Below, piece by piece: positions 17,420-25,603 of a stretch of 64,000 bases of DNA (positions within the stretch are counted from its first letter, which is position 1; every line of letters begins with the position of its first letter). The position numbers and the translations under genes were made by a program. The notes beneath the pieces were generated by a model. It did not search any database and was not told where the DNA came from. It saw only the letters and a list, made by a program, of their open reading frames with translations. The stretch is from CAZOVB01 sp964583095 (lineage in GTDB: Bacteria; Planctomycetota; Phycisphaerae; SM23-33). The stretch is taken from NCBI GenBank assembly GCA_964583095.1, contig CAZOVB010000003.1, forward strand, positions 1 to 64,000, written 5' to 3'.

Positions 17420-19159
17420 ATGGCCGAATACCAGGTAGACCAACTAAAAGGCAGACCCATCGGACGCATTCTGGTCAAGATGGGCAAGATCACCAGAGAC
17501 CAGGTCCACGAGGCTCTTGCAGCTCAGCGGGAGCGAGGAGGCCCGTTGGGCCAGATCCTCGTGGACCTCGGCTATGTCGACGGCCCCACGGTGTCGCTGG
17601 CCCTGGGCTTCCAGGTCGGAATGGAATACATTGACCTGGAACAGCAGGACGTTCCCGCCTCGGTCATCCAGCGTATCCCGCCGGAAATGGCCAAGACCTA
17701 CAAGCTGGTTCCCGTCGAGTACGACCAGGAAAGCAACCACCTGACCATCGCGGTCGCCTCGGCGGACAACTTCCACGCCGTAGACGACCTTCGCACGCTG
17801 ATGGGCTTTTCCGTTACCGCCCGGATCACCTACGAGGAGCAACTGGACCGCTCCCTGGCCAAGTACTACGGGGCCGAAGAAGAATCCATGGGCGATATCC
17901 TCAACCAGATCGCCGTGGATGAGGACCTGGCCGCCCTGGAAAATCGCGGCGAGAGTATCGACCTGGACGCGATTCAGCAGGCCGCAGACTCCAACCCCGT
18001 CCGCCGACTGGTCAATATGGTCCTGCTCGAGGCGATCCGCAACCGGGCCTCGGACATCCACTTCGAGCCGTTCGAGGATGAGTTCAAGATGCGCTACCGC
18101 ATCGACGGCCACCTCTACGAGATGATGCCTCCCCCGACGCACATCGCCACGGCCATTGCCTCCCGCGTCAAGGTCATGGCCAATTTGGACATCGCCGAGC
18201 GCCGTATGCCCCAGGACGGCCGAATCGAACTGCTGGTCAACGGCCAGCCGGTCGACCTGCGTATCTCCGTGCTGCCTACCAGCTTTGGTGAGAGCGTGGT
18301 GATGCGTGTTCTGGACCGCTCGAATGTGAACCTGGACCTGGAACGCCTGGGGCTGCGCGACGATGACCTGCGGATCTTCCGCCAGTTGATCAACCGTCCT
18401 CACGGGATCGTGATCGTCACCGGCCCGACCGGCTCGGGAAAAACCACCACGCTGTATTCCGCCCTGAGCGAGTTGAACAGTACCGAGGTCAAGATCCTCA
18501 CCAGCGAAGACCCGGTGGAATACGACATCGACGGGTTGATCCAGGTCCAGACGCGATCCGATATCGGCCTGACCTTCGCCCGGTGCCTCCGAAGCTTTCT
18601 GCGACAGGACCCGGATATTGTTCTGGTCGGCGAGATTCGCGACCTGGAAACCGCCGAAATCGCCGTCCAGGCCTCTCTGACCGGCCACCTGGTCTTCACG
18701 ACCATCCATACCAACGACGCCCCCTCCACCATCGCACGTGTTCTGGATCTGGGCCTGGAGCCCTACCAGTTGACCGCCACGCTGGAGGGTGTCGTCGCCC
18801 AGCGCCTGGTGCGGACCATCTGCACCCGCTGCAAAGAGCCCATGACCCCCACCGATGAGCAGTTGATGGAACTGGGCCTGACCCAAGAGGATGTCAAAGG
18901 TCGCAGCTTCTTCCAGGGCGCCGGATGCGAGTTCTGCCGGGGCACCGGATATTCGGGTCGAAACGCCATTTACGAAATCATGCTGCTGGATGATCACATT
19001 CGCGACCTGATCATGCAGCACAGTTCCACCGCCCGGATTCGCGAAGCCGCCCGCAAACGCGGGATGCGCAGTCTGCGTGAAAGCGGAACGCTGGCCATCT
19101 TCGATGGCAAAACCACCGTAGAAGAAGTCGTCTCCCAGACCATCTTCGATGAAACCTGA
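17420..19159 (+). CDS. gspE: GspE/PilB-type ATPase (second copy)
   Basis: This 579-residue paralogue of the first ATPase keeps the same order of elements: N-terminal GspE_N domain, Walker A GPTGSGKTTT near residue 335, LTSEDPVEYDI, VLVGEIRDLE, TTIHTNDAP, and a CTRC/CEFC zinc tetracysteine. Having two assembly ATPases around pilT implies two assembly modes or a hetero-oligomer. It starts 3 bases after pilT and runs into the GspF/PilC gene 22 bases later, so the operon is tight. GC is uniformly high, unlike part of the first copy. Confidence 0.95.
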   Translation: MAEYQVDQLKGRPIGRILVKMGKITRDQVHEALAAQRERGGPLGQILVDLGYVDGPTVSLALGFQVGMEYIDLEQQDVPASVIQRIPPEMAKTYKLVPVEYDQESNHLTIAVASADNFHAVDDLRTLMGFSVTARITYEEQLDRSLAKYYGAEEESMGDILNQIAVDEDLAALENRGESIDLDAIQQAADSNPVRRLVNMVLLEAIRNRASDIHFEPFEDEFKMRYRIDGHLYEMMPPPTHIATAIASRVKVMANLDIAERRMPQDGRIELLVNGQPVDLRISVLPTSFGESVVMRVLDRSNVNLDLERLGLRDDDLRIFRQLINRPHGIVIVTGPTGSGKTTTLYSALSELNSTEVKILTSEDPVEYDIDGLIQVQTRSDIGLTFARCLRSFLRQDPDIVLVGEIRDLETAEIAVQASLTGHLVFTTIHTNDAPSTIARVLDLGLEPYQLTATLEGVVAQRLVRTICTRCKEPMTPTDEQLMELGLTQEDVKGRSFFQGAGCEFCRGTGYSGRNAIYEIMLLDDHIRDLIMQHSSTARIREAARKRGMRSLRESGTLAIFDGKTTVEEVVSQTIFDET

Positions 19160-19181
19160 TCGACCCGTGCAGGAGTAATAC

Positions 19182-20468
19182 ATGCCAACCTTCCAATACG
19201 AAGCCATGAACAAGGTAGGCCAGCCCGTCAAGGGCAAGATCGAGGCCGCCAACCAGGAAGAAGCTACCGCGCGCATCCGCTCGATGGGCAACTTCCCCAC
19301 CAAGATCAAACAGCAGGCCGGGAAACGCAAACCGGACCAGAAGAAAGATTCCCAGCCCGGTGGCGGCGCCGGCGGAGGCGGCGGCGGGAGCCAGCAGAAA
19401 CGCCGCACCGCCGGCAAGGTCTCCAAGAAACTCCTGACACAGTTCACACGCCAGCTCTCTACGCTGGTCGATGCCGGCCTGCCCATCCTGCGATCGCTTC
19501 GTATCCTCGAACAGCAGCAGAAACCCGGCATGCTTCGCCTGGCCATCCGCATTGTGGCCGAGGACGTCGAAGGCGGAGCCACCCTCTCCGAGGCAATGGC
19601 CAGACACCCCAAGGCGTTCGACCGACTGTATGTCAACATGGTCCGCGCAGGCGAGCTGGGCGGCGTGCTGGATCTGATCCTCCAGCGCCTTTCGGACTTC
19701 ATGGAACGCAGCCAGGCCCTGCGACGCAAGATCATCGGGGCGATGATCTACCCCGCCGCAGTGATCAGCTTCGCGGTCCTGATCGTCACGGGCCTGCTGG
19801 TGTTTGTCGTGCCGCAGTTCAAGGACATCTTCGAAGGCATGCAGATCCCCCTGCCCGGCGTGACCATCGCCCTGCTGAACTTCAGCGACTGGATGGTCCG
19901 CATCGGCTGGATCGTCCTGCTTGGCTCGCCCCTGGCGGTCTACGCACTGATCAAACTCCTGAGGACCAGCGACGGGGGCCGATATGCCGTGGACAAGTTC
20001 AAACTCAAAATTCCGCTGTTCGGATTGATCGCCTCCAAAGGCTCGATCGCACGTTTTTCCCGGACACTGGGAACGCTGCTCTCTGCCGGTGTCCCGATCC
20101 TCGAGGCCATCAACATCACCCGCGAAACCTCCGGAAACGAGGTGTATGTCCGGGCGCTGGGCCGCGTGCATGACGGCATCCGCGAGGGTGAAAGCTTCGC
20201 CGAGCCGCTGCGACAGGCCAAAATCGTCGACCCGATGGTCGTCAATATGATCGACGTCGGCGAAGAAACCGGTGAACTGGACCAGATGCTCACCAAGGTC
20301 GCCGACACGTACGACGAAGAGGTCGAGGTTCTCGTCGGGGCCATGACCAGCGTCATGGAGCCGGTTCTGATCATCTTCCTGGGTGTGTTGGTAGGCTTCA
20401 TCGTCATCGCGCTGTTCTCCCCGATGATCGCCCTGCTCAAGAGTGCCCAGGACCGAGCCGGAGGCTGA
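19182..20468 (+). CDS. gspF: GspF/PilC inner-membrane platform protein
   Basis: This 428-residue polytopic protein contains two T2SSF domains (about residues 85-210 and 288-410) and three membrane spans near 186-215, 240-262 and 385-410. It forms the inner-membrane base that couples the ATPases to pseudopilin polymerisation. The N-terminus has the usual FQYEAMNKVGQPVKGKIEA start, then a glycine-rich linker near residues 65-73 (GGGAGGGGGG) before the first domain. That linker is longer than in most homologues. A GGAG ribosome site precedes the ATG. Confidence 0.95.
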   Translation: MPTFQYEAMNKVGQPVKGKIEAANQEEATARIRSMGNFPTKIKQQAGKRKPDQKKDSQPGGGAGGGGGGSQQKRRTAGKVSKKLLTQFTRQLSTLVDAGLPILRSLRILEQQQKPGMLRLAIRIVAEDVEGGATLSEAMARHPKAFDRLYVNMVRAGELGGVLDLILQRLSDFMERSQALRRKIIGAMIYPAAVISFAVLIVTGLLVFVVPQFKDIFEGMQIPLPGVTIALLNFSDWMVRIGWIVLLGSPLAVYALIKLLRTSDGGRYAVDKFKLKIPLFGLIASKGSIARFSRTLGTLLSAGVPILEAINITRETSGNEVYVRALGRVHDGIREGESFAEPLRQAKIVDPMVVNMIDVGEETGELDQMLTKVADTYDEEVEVLVGAMTSVMEPVLIIFLGVLVGFIVIALFSPMIALLKSAQDRAGG

Positions 20469-20481
20469 GAAAGGAAACCAG

Positions 20482-21180
20482 ATGCACGCTTTGCCAGGCA
20501 TCAGAAGAGAAAAACCAGGCTGCTTCCCTGCAGGCAAGAGAGCATTTACCCTGCTGGAACTGCTGATTGTCATCGCCATCCTTGCCCTGCTGGCCGGAAT
20601 CATCGTCCCCAGCCTGATGAAAGTCCGCCAGGCCGGATCGCGCGTCACCATCGAAGCCCGCATCGCGATGCTAAGCCGCGCTGCCCAGCAGTACAAGCAG
20701 CTCAACCAGTACTACCCCGGACAGCGGTATCTTCGTGACGGCTACAACGGAGGGGTCTCCTGGGTCAAGACCGGCAGCCAGATGCTGGCCCTGTCGATCT
20801 TCTCCCCCGAAGACGACGCATCGGAGTTCCCCGCAGACAGCCGCTACTGCTCCCAATTTGAGAAGGAACTGCTCTTCACCTTCGAAAACGGCGGGACGCA
20901 GTACCAGAACACGCTTGCCGACAGCTCCAACGAGACCGCGCCGATCTGCTACTACCCCTGCGACCCGAGAAGCCGGGACCAGAGCGCCCAGAAGCAGTAC
21001 AGCAAGGCGTTCGACTGGAACAAGGCCTACACAGGCTCGACTGCGGCGGAGTTCTACGCCTTCATTACCGACGGAGGCGATGGGAGCGACACCCCCCGCC
21101 GGAGCAACGAATTCCTGCTGATCGCTCCCGGGCCCGACGGAGAGTTTTTCACCTCCGACGACATCCACAACATGAACTGA
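20482..21180 (+). CDS. GspG-like pseudopilin (first of four)
   Basis: This 232-residue protein has a prepilin N-terminus, GKRAFTLLELLIVIAILALL, with Glu at position +5 of the mature form. The residue before the cleavage site is Ala where Gly is usual. The C-terminus ends FLLIAPGPDGEFFTSDDI, which matches the calcium-binding loop of GspG pseudopilins. The middle is longer than in typical GspG (about 140 residues). The ATG at 20482 has AAAGGA 6 bases upstream and starts 13 bases after the GspF stop. It would be processed by a prepilin peptidase not encoded here. Confidence 0.85.
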   Translation: MHALPGIRREKPGCFPAGKRAFTLLELLIVIAILALLAGIIVPSLMKVRQAGSRVTIEARIAMLSRAAQQYKQLNQYYPGQRYLRDGYNGGVSWVKTGSQMLALSIFSPEDDASEFPADSRYCSQFEKELLFTFENGGTQYQNTLADSSNETAPICYYPCDPRSRDQSAQKQYSKAFDWNKAYTGSTAAEFYAFITDGGDGSDTPRRSNEFLLIAPGPDGEFFTSDDIHNMN

Positions 21181-21196
21181 CCGGAAGGACCCAGAC

Positions 21197-21871
21197 GTGA
21201 TCCCGCGAAATACAAGACAACCCGCCGGAGCTGAGAGGGGCTTTACGCTCCTGGAAGTTCTGATCGTGATCGCGATTATCTCGATTCTGGTCGTGATCGC
21301 CGTGCCCAGCATCTACAAAGCCAGGCAGCAGGCCGACCTGGCCCGATCCCGGGCGAGAATGATCTCCCTGGAAGATGGCCTGTCGGCATTTCACGCCTTC
21401 GACGGGCGCAACTATTTTCCCGGACAGGACCGCAGGGGCCAGGACGCCCTCCGAAACGGCATGACCGGATCTGAACTGCTGGCCCGGGCCATGTGGACCC
21501 CGCGGGAGGAAGACTATCTGGACAGCGACACCCCCGACGGATACCCCTCCGGCGTCTATTCCGGCCATTCCACGGACTACGAAATGGAATACGAGGGCGT
21601 TGCCCCCCTGCCCTCCGACGAGTTCGGTTCCGACCCCATGCCCATCCTGTACTACCCTGCCCGGCCGGGAACGATCGGCAAGAATGCCGACGTCCAGTAC
21701 GAATACAACCACAACAAAACCATCACGCCCGATGCAAAGCGCAGCGATTTCTACGACTTCATCACCTTCCAGGACAGCCGGCCTTACGCGCCGGGCAAGT
21801 TCCTCCTGATCTCCGCGGGAATCGACCGACGCTACTTCACCCAAGACGACCTGACCAACTTCGAAAGATAA
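21197..21871 (+). CDS. GspG-like pseudopilin (second of four)
   Basis: This 224-residue prepilin-like protein has the cleavage region AERGFTLLEVLIVIAIISIL with Gly/Phe at the processing site and Glu at +5. Its C-terminus, FLLISAGIDRRYFTQDDLTN, keeps the loop pattern of the first copy, although the GPDG is replaced by GIDR. The middle is rich in Asp, Tyr and Pro. A GTG start with GGAAGGA upstream is used, 16 bases after the preceding stop. Its precise place in the filament is unknown. Confidence 0.83.
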   Translation: MIPRNTRQPAGAERGFTLLEVLIVIAIISILVVIAVPSIYKARQQADLARSRARMISLEDGLSAFHAFDGRNYFPGQDRRGQDALRNGMTGSELLARAMWTPREEDYLDSDTPDGYPSGVYSGHSTDYEMEYEGVAPLPSDEFGSDPMPILYYPARPGTIGKNADVQYEYNHNKTITPDAKRSDFYDFITFQDSRPYAPGKFLLISAGIDRRYFTQDDLTNFER

Positions 21872-21875
21872 CGAT

Positions 21876-22571
21876 ATGTTCCGACATCCAGACAACCAGG
21901 TCCGCCACCGGCCAGGGGTACGTGGACGCCCCTCGGGCTTCACCCTCTTGGAGATGCTGATCGTAATCGCGATTCTGGGCCTGCTGGTCTCCATCGCGGT
22001 TCCGGCCCTTCTGGCCGTCCGGGAGCGTGCGAAGATCTCCGTCTCGCAGCAGCGCATCGACAGCATCGCCGCCGGCGTCGAGCAGTACCACAGCGAACAC
22101 GGCGATTACCCGCCCGAAAGCATCGACGGTCTCAACAGCGCCCGGACGCTCTGCCTGTACATGACCGGCTGGGCCAAAGACCGGAACCACGACGGACAGG
22201 CGGCAACCGGGGCATTGGACTTTCACGAAGACGACGGCAACGATGGCTTGGGCTGGCGCAGGCCCGACTCCCCCCGTGGACGCGTCTACGGACCCTACAA
22301 GGGCCTCGACGACGCCCCCCGATCCGACGGGAGCACGCCCACCCTCCTGGACGAGTTCGGCAATACGATCTGGTATGCGCGTTACGACGCCGCCTCGGGC
22401 AAGATGGTAATCAAAGACGATCCCGGTCTGCCCGGCAAATACTTCCAGGATGAAGACGACAAGTATTACCGGAAGGACTTCGGGGTCTTCTCTGCCGGGC
22501 CCGACGGCGACTTCCAGCGATATGCCTCCGACAGCGGATCCGACGACCTGAGCAACTTCTTACCCCAGTGA
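21876..22571 (+). CDS. GspG-like pseudopilin (third of four)
   Basis: This 231-residue prepilin-like protein is processed at PSGFTLLEMLIVIAILGLL. After the N-terminal helix it has SIAAGVEQYHSEHGDYPPES, a classic GspG helix-to-loop region. The C-terminal FGVFSAGPDGDFQRYASDSG replaces the usual TxDDI with a longer Asp/Ser loop. It starts 4 bases after the preceding stop without a strong ribosome site, which suggests translational coupling. Its stop overlaps the GTG of the next pseudopilin. Confidence 0.83.
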   Translation: MFRHPDNQVRHRPGVRGRPSGFTLLEMLIVIAILGLLVSIAVPALLAVRERAKISVSQQRIDSIAAGVEQYHSEHGDYPPESIDGLNSARTLCLYMTGWAKDRNHDGQAATGALDFHEDDGNDGLGWRRPDSPRGRVYGPYKGLDDAPRSDGSTPTLLDEFGNTIWYARYDAASGKMVIKDDPGLPGKYFQDEDDKYYRKDFGVFSAGPDGDFQRYASDSGSDDLSNFLPQ

Positions 22572-23086
22572 GCGAATCGATGGCGAGCAAACCCAACAAG
22601 ACATTCCGAGCCCGGCGCGGCTTTACCCTCATCGAGCTGCTGGTGGTCATGGTGATCCTGGCGATCATCATCGCCCTGGCCGTGGCGATCGGAGGCTACA
22701 TCAACGAGGAATCCTCCCGAAAACGGACACAGACGGCCCAGGAGATCCTGAAGACGGCCGTGGACATGTATGAAAAGGCCTACGACGGCCGGGCCCCCAG
22801 CGATGAGTGGGATTCCTCCTGGTCGGTGACCAAGCCCGGCGACGAAGCCGAGGCCACCACCGTTGCGCTGCTCCAGAGGCTCAAGGAAGTGCCCAAGAGC
22901 TGGAAGATCGTGGAGAAACTCGAAGAGGAGATCTTCGAAGACGCCCAGACCCCCCTGACCGACGGCTTCGGCTACCCGATGAAGTACGTCGACGACGGCG
23001 GACGGGGCAAGGCGCCGGTACTGATCTCCACGGGGCCCGATGGGAAATTCGGTACAGAAGACGACATTCGATCGGACAAACAATGA
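22568..23086 (+). CDS. GspG-like pseudopilin (fourth of four, closest to canonical GspG)
   Basis: This 172-residue protein is nearest to a standard major pseudopilin in size. The cleavage region is ARRGFTLIELLVVMVILAII. The end, VLISTGPDGKFGTEDDI, has the full GPDGxxGTxDDI calcium loop seen in planctomycete GspG-like proteins. Start GTG 22568 overlaps the previous stop by four bases; an ATG four codons later is also possible. The next gene overlaps at ATGA. It is the best candidate for the major subunit. Confidence 0.85.
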   Translation: MSESMASKPNKTFRARRGFTLIELLVVMVILAIIIALAVAIGGYINEESSRKRTQTAQEILKTAVDMYEKAYDGRAPSDEWDSSWSVTKPGDEAEATTVALLQRLKEVPKSWKIVEKLEEEIFEDAQTPLTDGFGYPMKYVDDGGRGKAPVLISTGPDGKFGTEDDIRSDKQ

Positions 23087-23832
23087 CAAGCCTGAAAACA
23101 ACCCGGATGCACCGCAAGAGCAACCTTGGCTTCACGCTGATCGAGATCCTCGTGGTTCTCGGCGTCATTGCGATCCTCGTCGGGATCACCCTGCCGGGAA
23201 TCATCGATATCTTCAGTTCCGGATCCGAAGGCCAGGCCTACAGCGTCACCAACTCGCTGCTTCGCACGGCCCGGGCCTATGCGATCGAGAACAGCGTCTA
23301 CACGGCCGTGCACTTCCAGCCCGCCGACCGCGACCTGGAGGAATTCAGCGACCGCTGGTCCACGTTCGCCTCGATCATGGCCTGGAACGAGGAAGACGGC
23401 TACTTCCAGATGCCCGCGGGGTTCGAGCCGGTGGCCATTCCCGGCGGCATGGCCGTCGGAGCCGTCGACGACCGCTTCTTCAATTCCGACGGCTCGATCA
23501 AGAACATCACCCAGCCCGAAAAGCTCGTCACCGCGACGGTGATCTTCTCCCCGGAGGGCAAGGTCGTCCGCTGGGCGCCGACCTCCAACGGCCACGCGAA
23601 ATTCGACCTCGCCGACGGCGCCCTGTTCGACAAGGACGATGACCTGCGGATCTGGGACAACGACAACAGCACCTGGAATATGCATACCCTCGGTGTTACC
23701 GCGGTGACATTCTTCCCCCTCCAGGAGTACATGAGCCTTACCAACACATCATCGCGAACGTACTTCCTCCAGGACAAGGCCGCCTTTACCGGAATCAACC
23801 TCTACACCGGACAACTGTTCCCAAGGAAGTGA
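23083..23832 (+). CDS. GspH-like minor pseudopilin
   Basis: This 249-residue protein has the prepilin segment NLGFTLIEILVVLGVIAILV. SLLRTARAYAIENSVYTAVHF follows, the pattern of the GspH/FimT fold in which an early helix leads to an antiparallel beta sheet. In type II secretion GspH joins the tip to the shaft. The ATG overlaps the preceding stop (ATGA), so the frame is set by coupling. The body is larger than typical GspH (about 160 residues), with an Asp-rich stretch near residues 185-205. Confidence 0.8.
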   Translation: MTSLKTTRMHRKSNLGFTLIEILVVLGVIAILVGITLPGIIDIFSSGSEGQAYSVTNSLLRTARAYAIENSVYTAVHFQPADRDLEEFSDRWSTFASIMAWNEEDGYFQMPAGFEPVAIPGGMAVGAVDDRFFNSDGSIKNITQPEKLVTATVIFSPEGKVVRWAPTSNGHAKFDLADGALFDKDDDLRIWDNDNSTWNMHTLGVTAVTFFPLQEYMSLTNTSSRTYFLQDKAAFTGINLYTGQLFPRK

Positions 23833-23837
23833 TTCAT

Positions 23838-24668
23838 ATGCAAACTCCATTTGAACATCACGTTACACCCGACCGGCGGGGCTTTACGCTGGTGGAAACG
23901 ATGTTTGCCATCGTGATCATGGGCATTGCACTGACCATGGTAGCCGGCGTGGTCCCGGTCGGCATCGAGCTGAGCCGGTCCAGCGTGGGCGCGGTGGAAT
24001 CCAAGGTCGGCTCCCGCAACGCTGTGACCTTCATTCGGTCCATGCTCACCCGCCGGCACATGCTTGACCAGGGGGTGACGCGGCAGTTCGTGGAAATCGA
24101 CGTCGACTCGCTGTTGACCACAGACGTCTATATCGATGATCCCGGCGACTACGAAACCACCAACCTGACACACCCGCTTGCCCGCAAGTCCGACGATGAC
24201 CTGGTCGAGGACGAACGAAAGGGCTTCAGACTCCTGGCCCGGAGGATGGATTCCGAGCCGGACCCCAGCCTCGCCCGCAACGACTACCTCCTGGCCATCT
24301 TCTACTACCTGGAGAACGAGATCTTCGAAGAAGATCCGGACGAAGACGGCAATGAGATGGCCCTGAAACCCATCGGCATCGACTCGGTCGACCACGATGA
24401 CCGGCAAGTGAGCATCTCCAACCAGTCGCAGGCCAAGTTCTTCCAGCCGGGCAGTATCGTACTTGGTCAGAACGGCTCCTGGGCGCGGATCGAAAGCATC
24501 GACGGCAAGACGATTCAGCTCGACCGCGCCCTGAGCGGCTCCCAGTCGGCCATCGAGCCTCTCTGGACCATCTACGAACACGACGGGGACGCCGACGCCC
24601 CCCTGCCGGTCATGAGCCCGGGACTGGGGCTTCTCACCGTCCGCACCGCATTGAGGAACGCACCATGA
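23838..24668 (+). CDS. GspI/PilV-like minor pseudopilin
   Basis: This 276-residue protein has the prepilin motif DRRGFTLVETMFAIVIMGIAL, where the VETM variant is common in GspI and PilV. Its position between GspH-like and GspJ-like genes supports a GspI role at the pseudopilus tip. The remainder (residues 40-276) has no recognised motif and is much longer than GspI (about 120 residues). The ATG at 23838 has AAGGAAG about 8 bases upstream and is preferred over a GTG at 23829 that overlaps the preceding stop. Confidence 0.75.
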   Translation: MQTPFEHHVTPDRRGFTLVETMFAIVIMGIALTMVAGVVPVGIELSRSSVGAVESKVGSRNAVTFIRSMLTRRHMLDQGVTRQFVEIDVDSLLTTDVYIDDPGDYETTNLTHPLARKSDDDLVEDERKGFRLLARRMDSEPDPSLARNDYLLAIFYYLENEIFEEDPDEDGNEMALKPIGIDSVDHDDRQVSISNQSQAKFFQPGSIVLGQNGSWARIESIDGKTIQLDRALSGSQSAIEPLWTIYEHDGDADAPLPVMSPGLGLLTVRTALRNAP

Positions 24669-25585
24669 GACACACACCCACAATGAGAACGCGACGGGGC
24701 ATGACGCTGATCGAACTGCTTGTCACCGTGGTGGTTATCGCCGCGATCCTCTACGTGTTCAACATGGTCCTCACCAGCAGTCAGCAGTTCGTGACGACCA
24801 CCCAGAGCCGCTCGCGTGCCAACAGTGCGGCCGAGGCCATCGCGAGGACGATCCGCTCGGACCTGGAACGGATATCGCGCCAGGGATTCCTGTTGATCTG
24901 GCACAAACCCTCTGAAGGCTATCGAATGTGCTTCACCCAGGCCGGCAGGTTCAACTCCACCCTGGCAGATAAAGGCACCCCCGCCTACGCGACGCGCGCA
25001 ACCGGCGCGGTGGTCGCCTACGGCATGGCCGACAACACGCATCCGGCCTATCCCGGAAAGGTCCTGCTCCGCAAGCAGCTTCTGCTGGTCGGAACCAGCA
25101 TGTCCGATCCGCTGCCTGCCGATGCGGATGGCGGCGACCCCGACAGCGGTTCGGATCCGTTTTTCGGACCCACCAACCCGTCGATCAGCCCCACTCTGGG
25201 CACCATCCAGTTCACGCGGGAATCGAAGCTGCTTGACCAGATCCTGGGCGGTCCAAGTGATGAATCCTTCATGGAGTCCGTGCCCGAATCGATCCGGGTT
25301 CCTGCAAACAACAACCTGAATGAGGTCAGGGACCTCTGGGAAGTCCTGAGCCCGGGGATCGAACTCGTCGGCGTCCGTTACGCGATGCCCGACCCGCATA
25401 CAGGAAAGCCCAAGTGGCATGCGATCGACCTGAGCAAGAGCTACCAGAATTTCTGGACGCACGAGGATCCCTCCGACTGGCCTTTGGCGCTACACCTGAT
25501 ATTCCGTCTTAACGATCCGGACCTGCCCGAGGAGTTGCAGAACGAATCGACGCTTTACCACGTGGTCGCCCCGATCGGCCAGTAA
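24665..25585 (+). CDS. GspJ-like minor pseudopilin
   Basis: This 306-residue protein has the segment TRRGMTLIELLVTVVVIAAI, processed before Met, a residue often found at +1. NSAAEAIARTIRSDLERISR follows, a helix typical of GspJ. It overlaps the preceding gene at ATGA and is followed 18 bases later by the GspK-like gene, the order H-I-J-K known from type II secretion tip complexes. It is about 100 residues longer than typical GspJ. Confidence 0.8.
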   Translation: MRHTPTMRTRRGMTLIELLVTVVVIAAILYVFNMVLTSSQQFVTTTQSRSRANSAAEAIARTIRSDLERISRQGFLLIWHKPSEGYRMCFTQAGRFNSTLADKGTPAYATRATGAVVAYGMADNTHPAYPGKVLLRKQLLLVGTSMSDPLPADADGGDPDSGSDPFFGPTNPSISPTLGTIQFTRESKLLDQILGGPSDESFMESVPESIRVPANNNLNEVRDLWEVLSPGIELVGVRYAMPDPHTGKPKWHAIDLSKSYQNFWTHEDPSDWPLALHLIFRLNDPDLPEELQNESTLYHVVAPIGQ

Positions 25586-25603
25586 ACTTTGCAGAGGTGC
25601 ACG

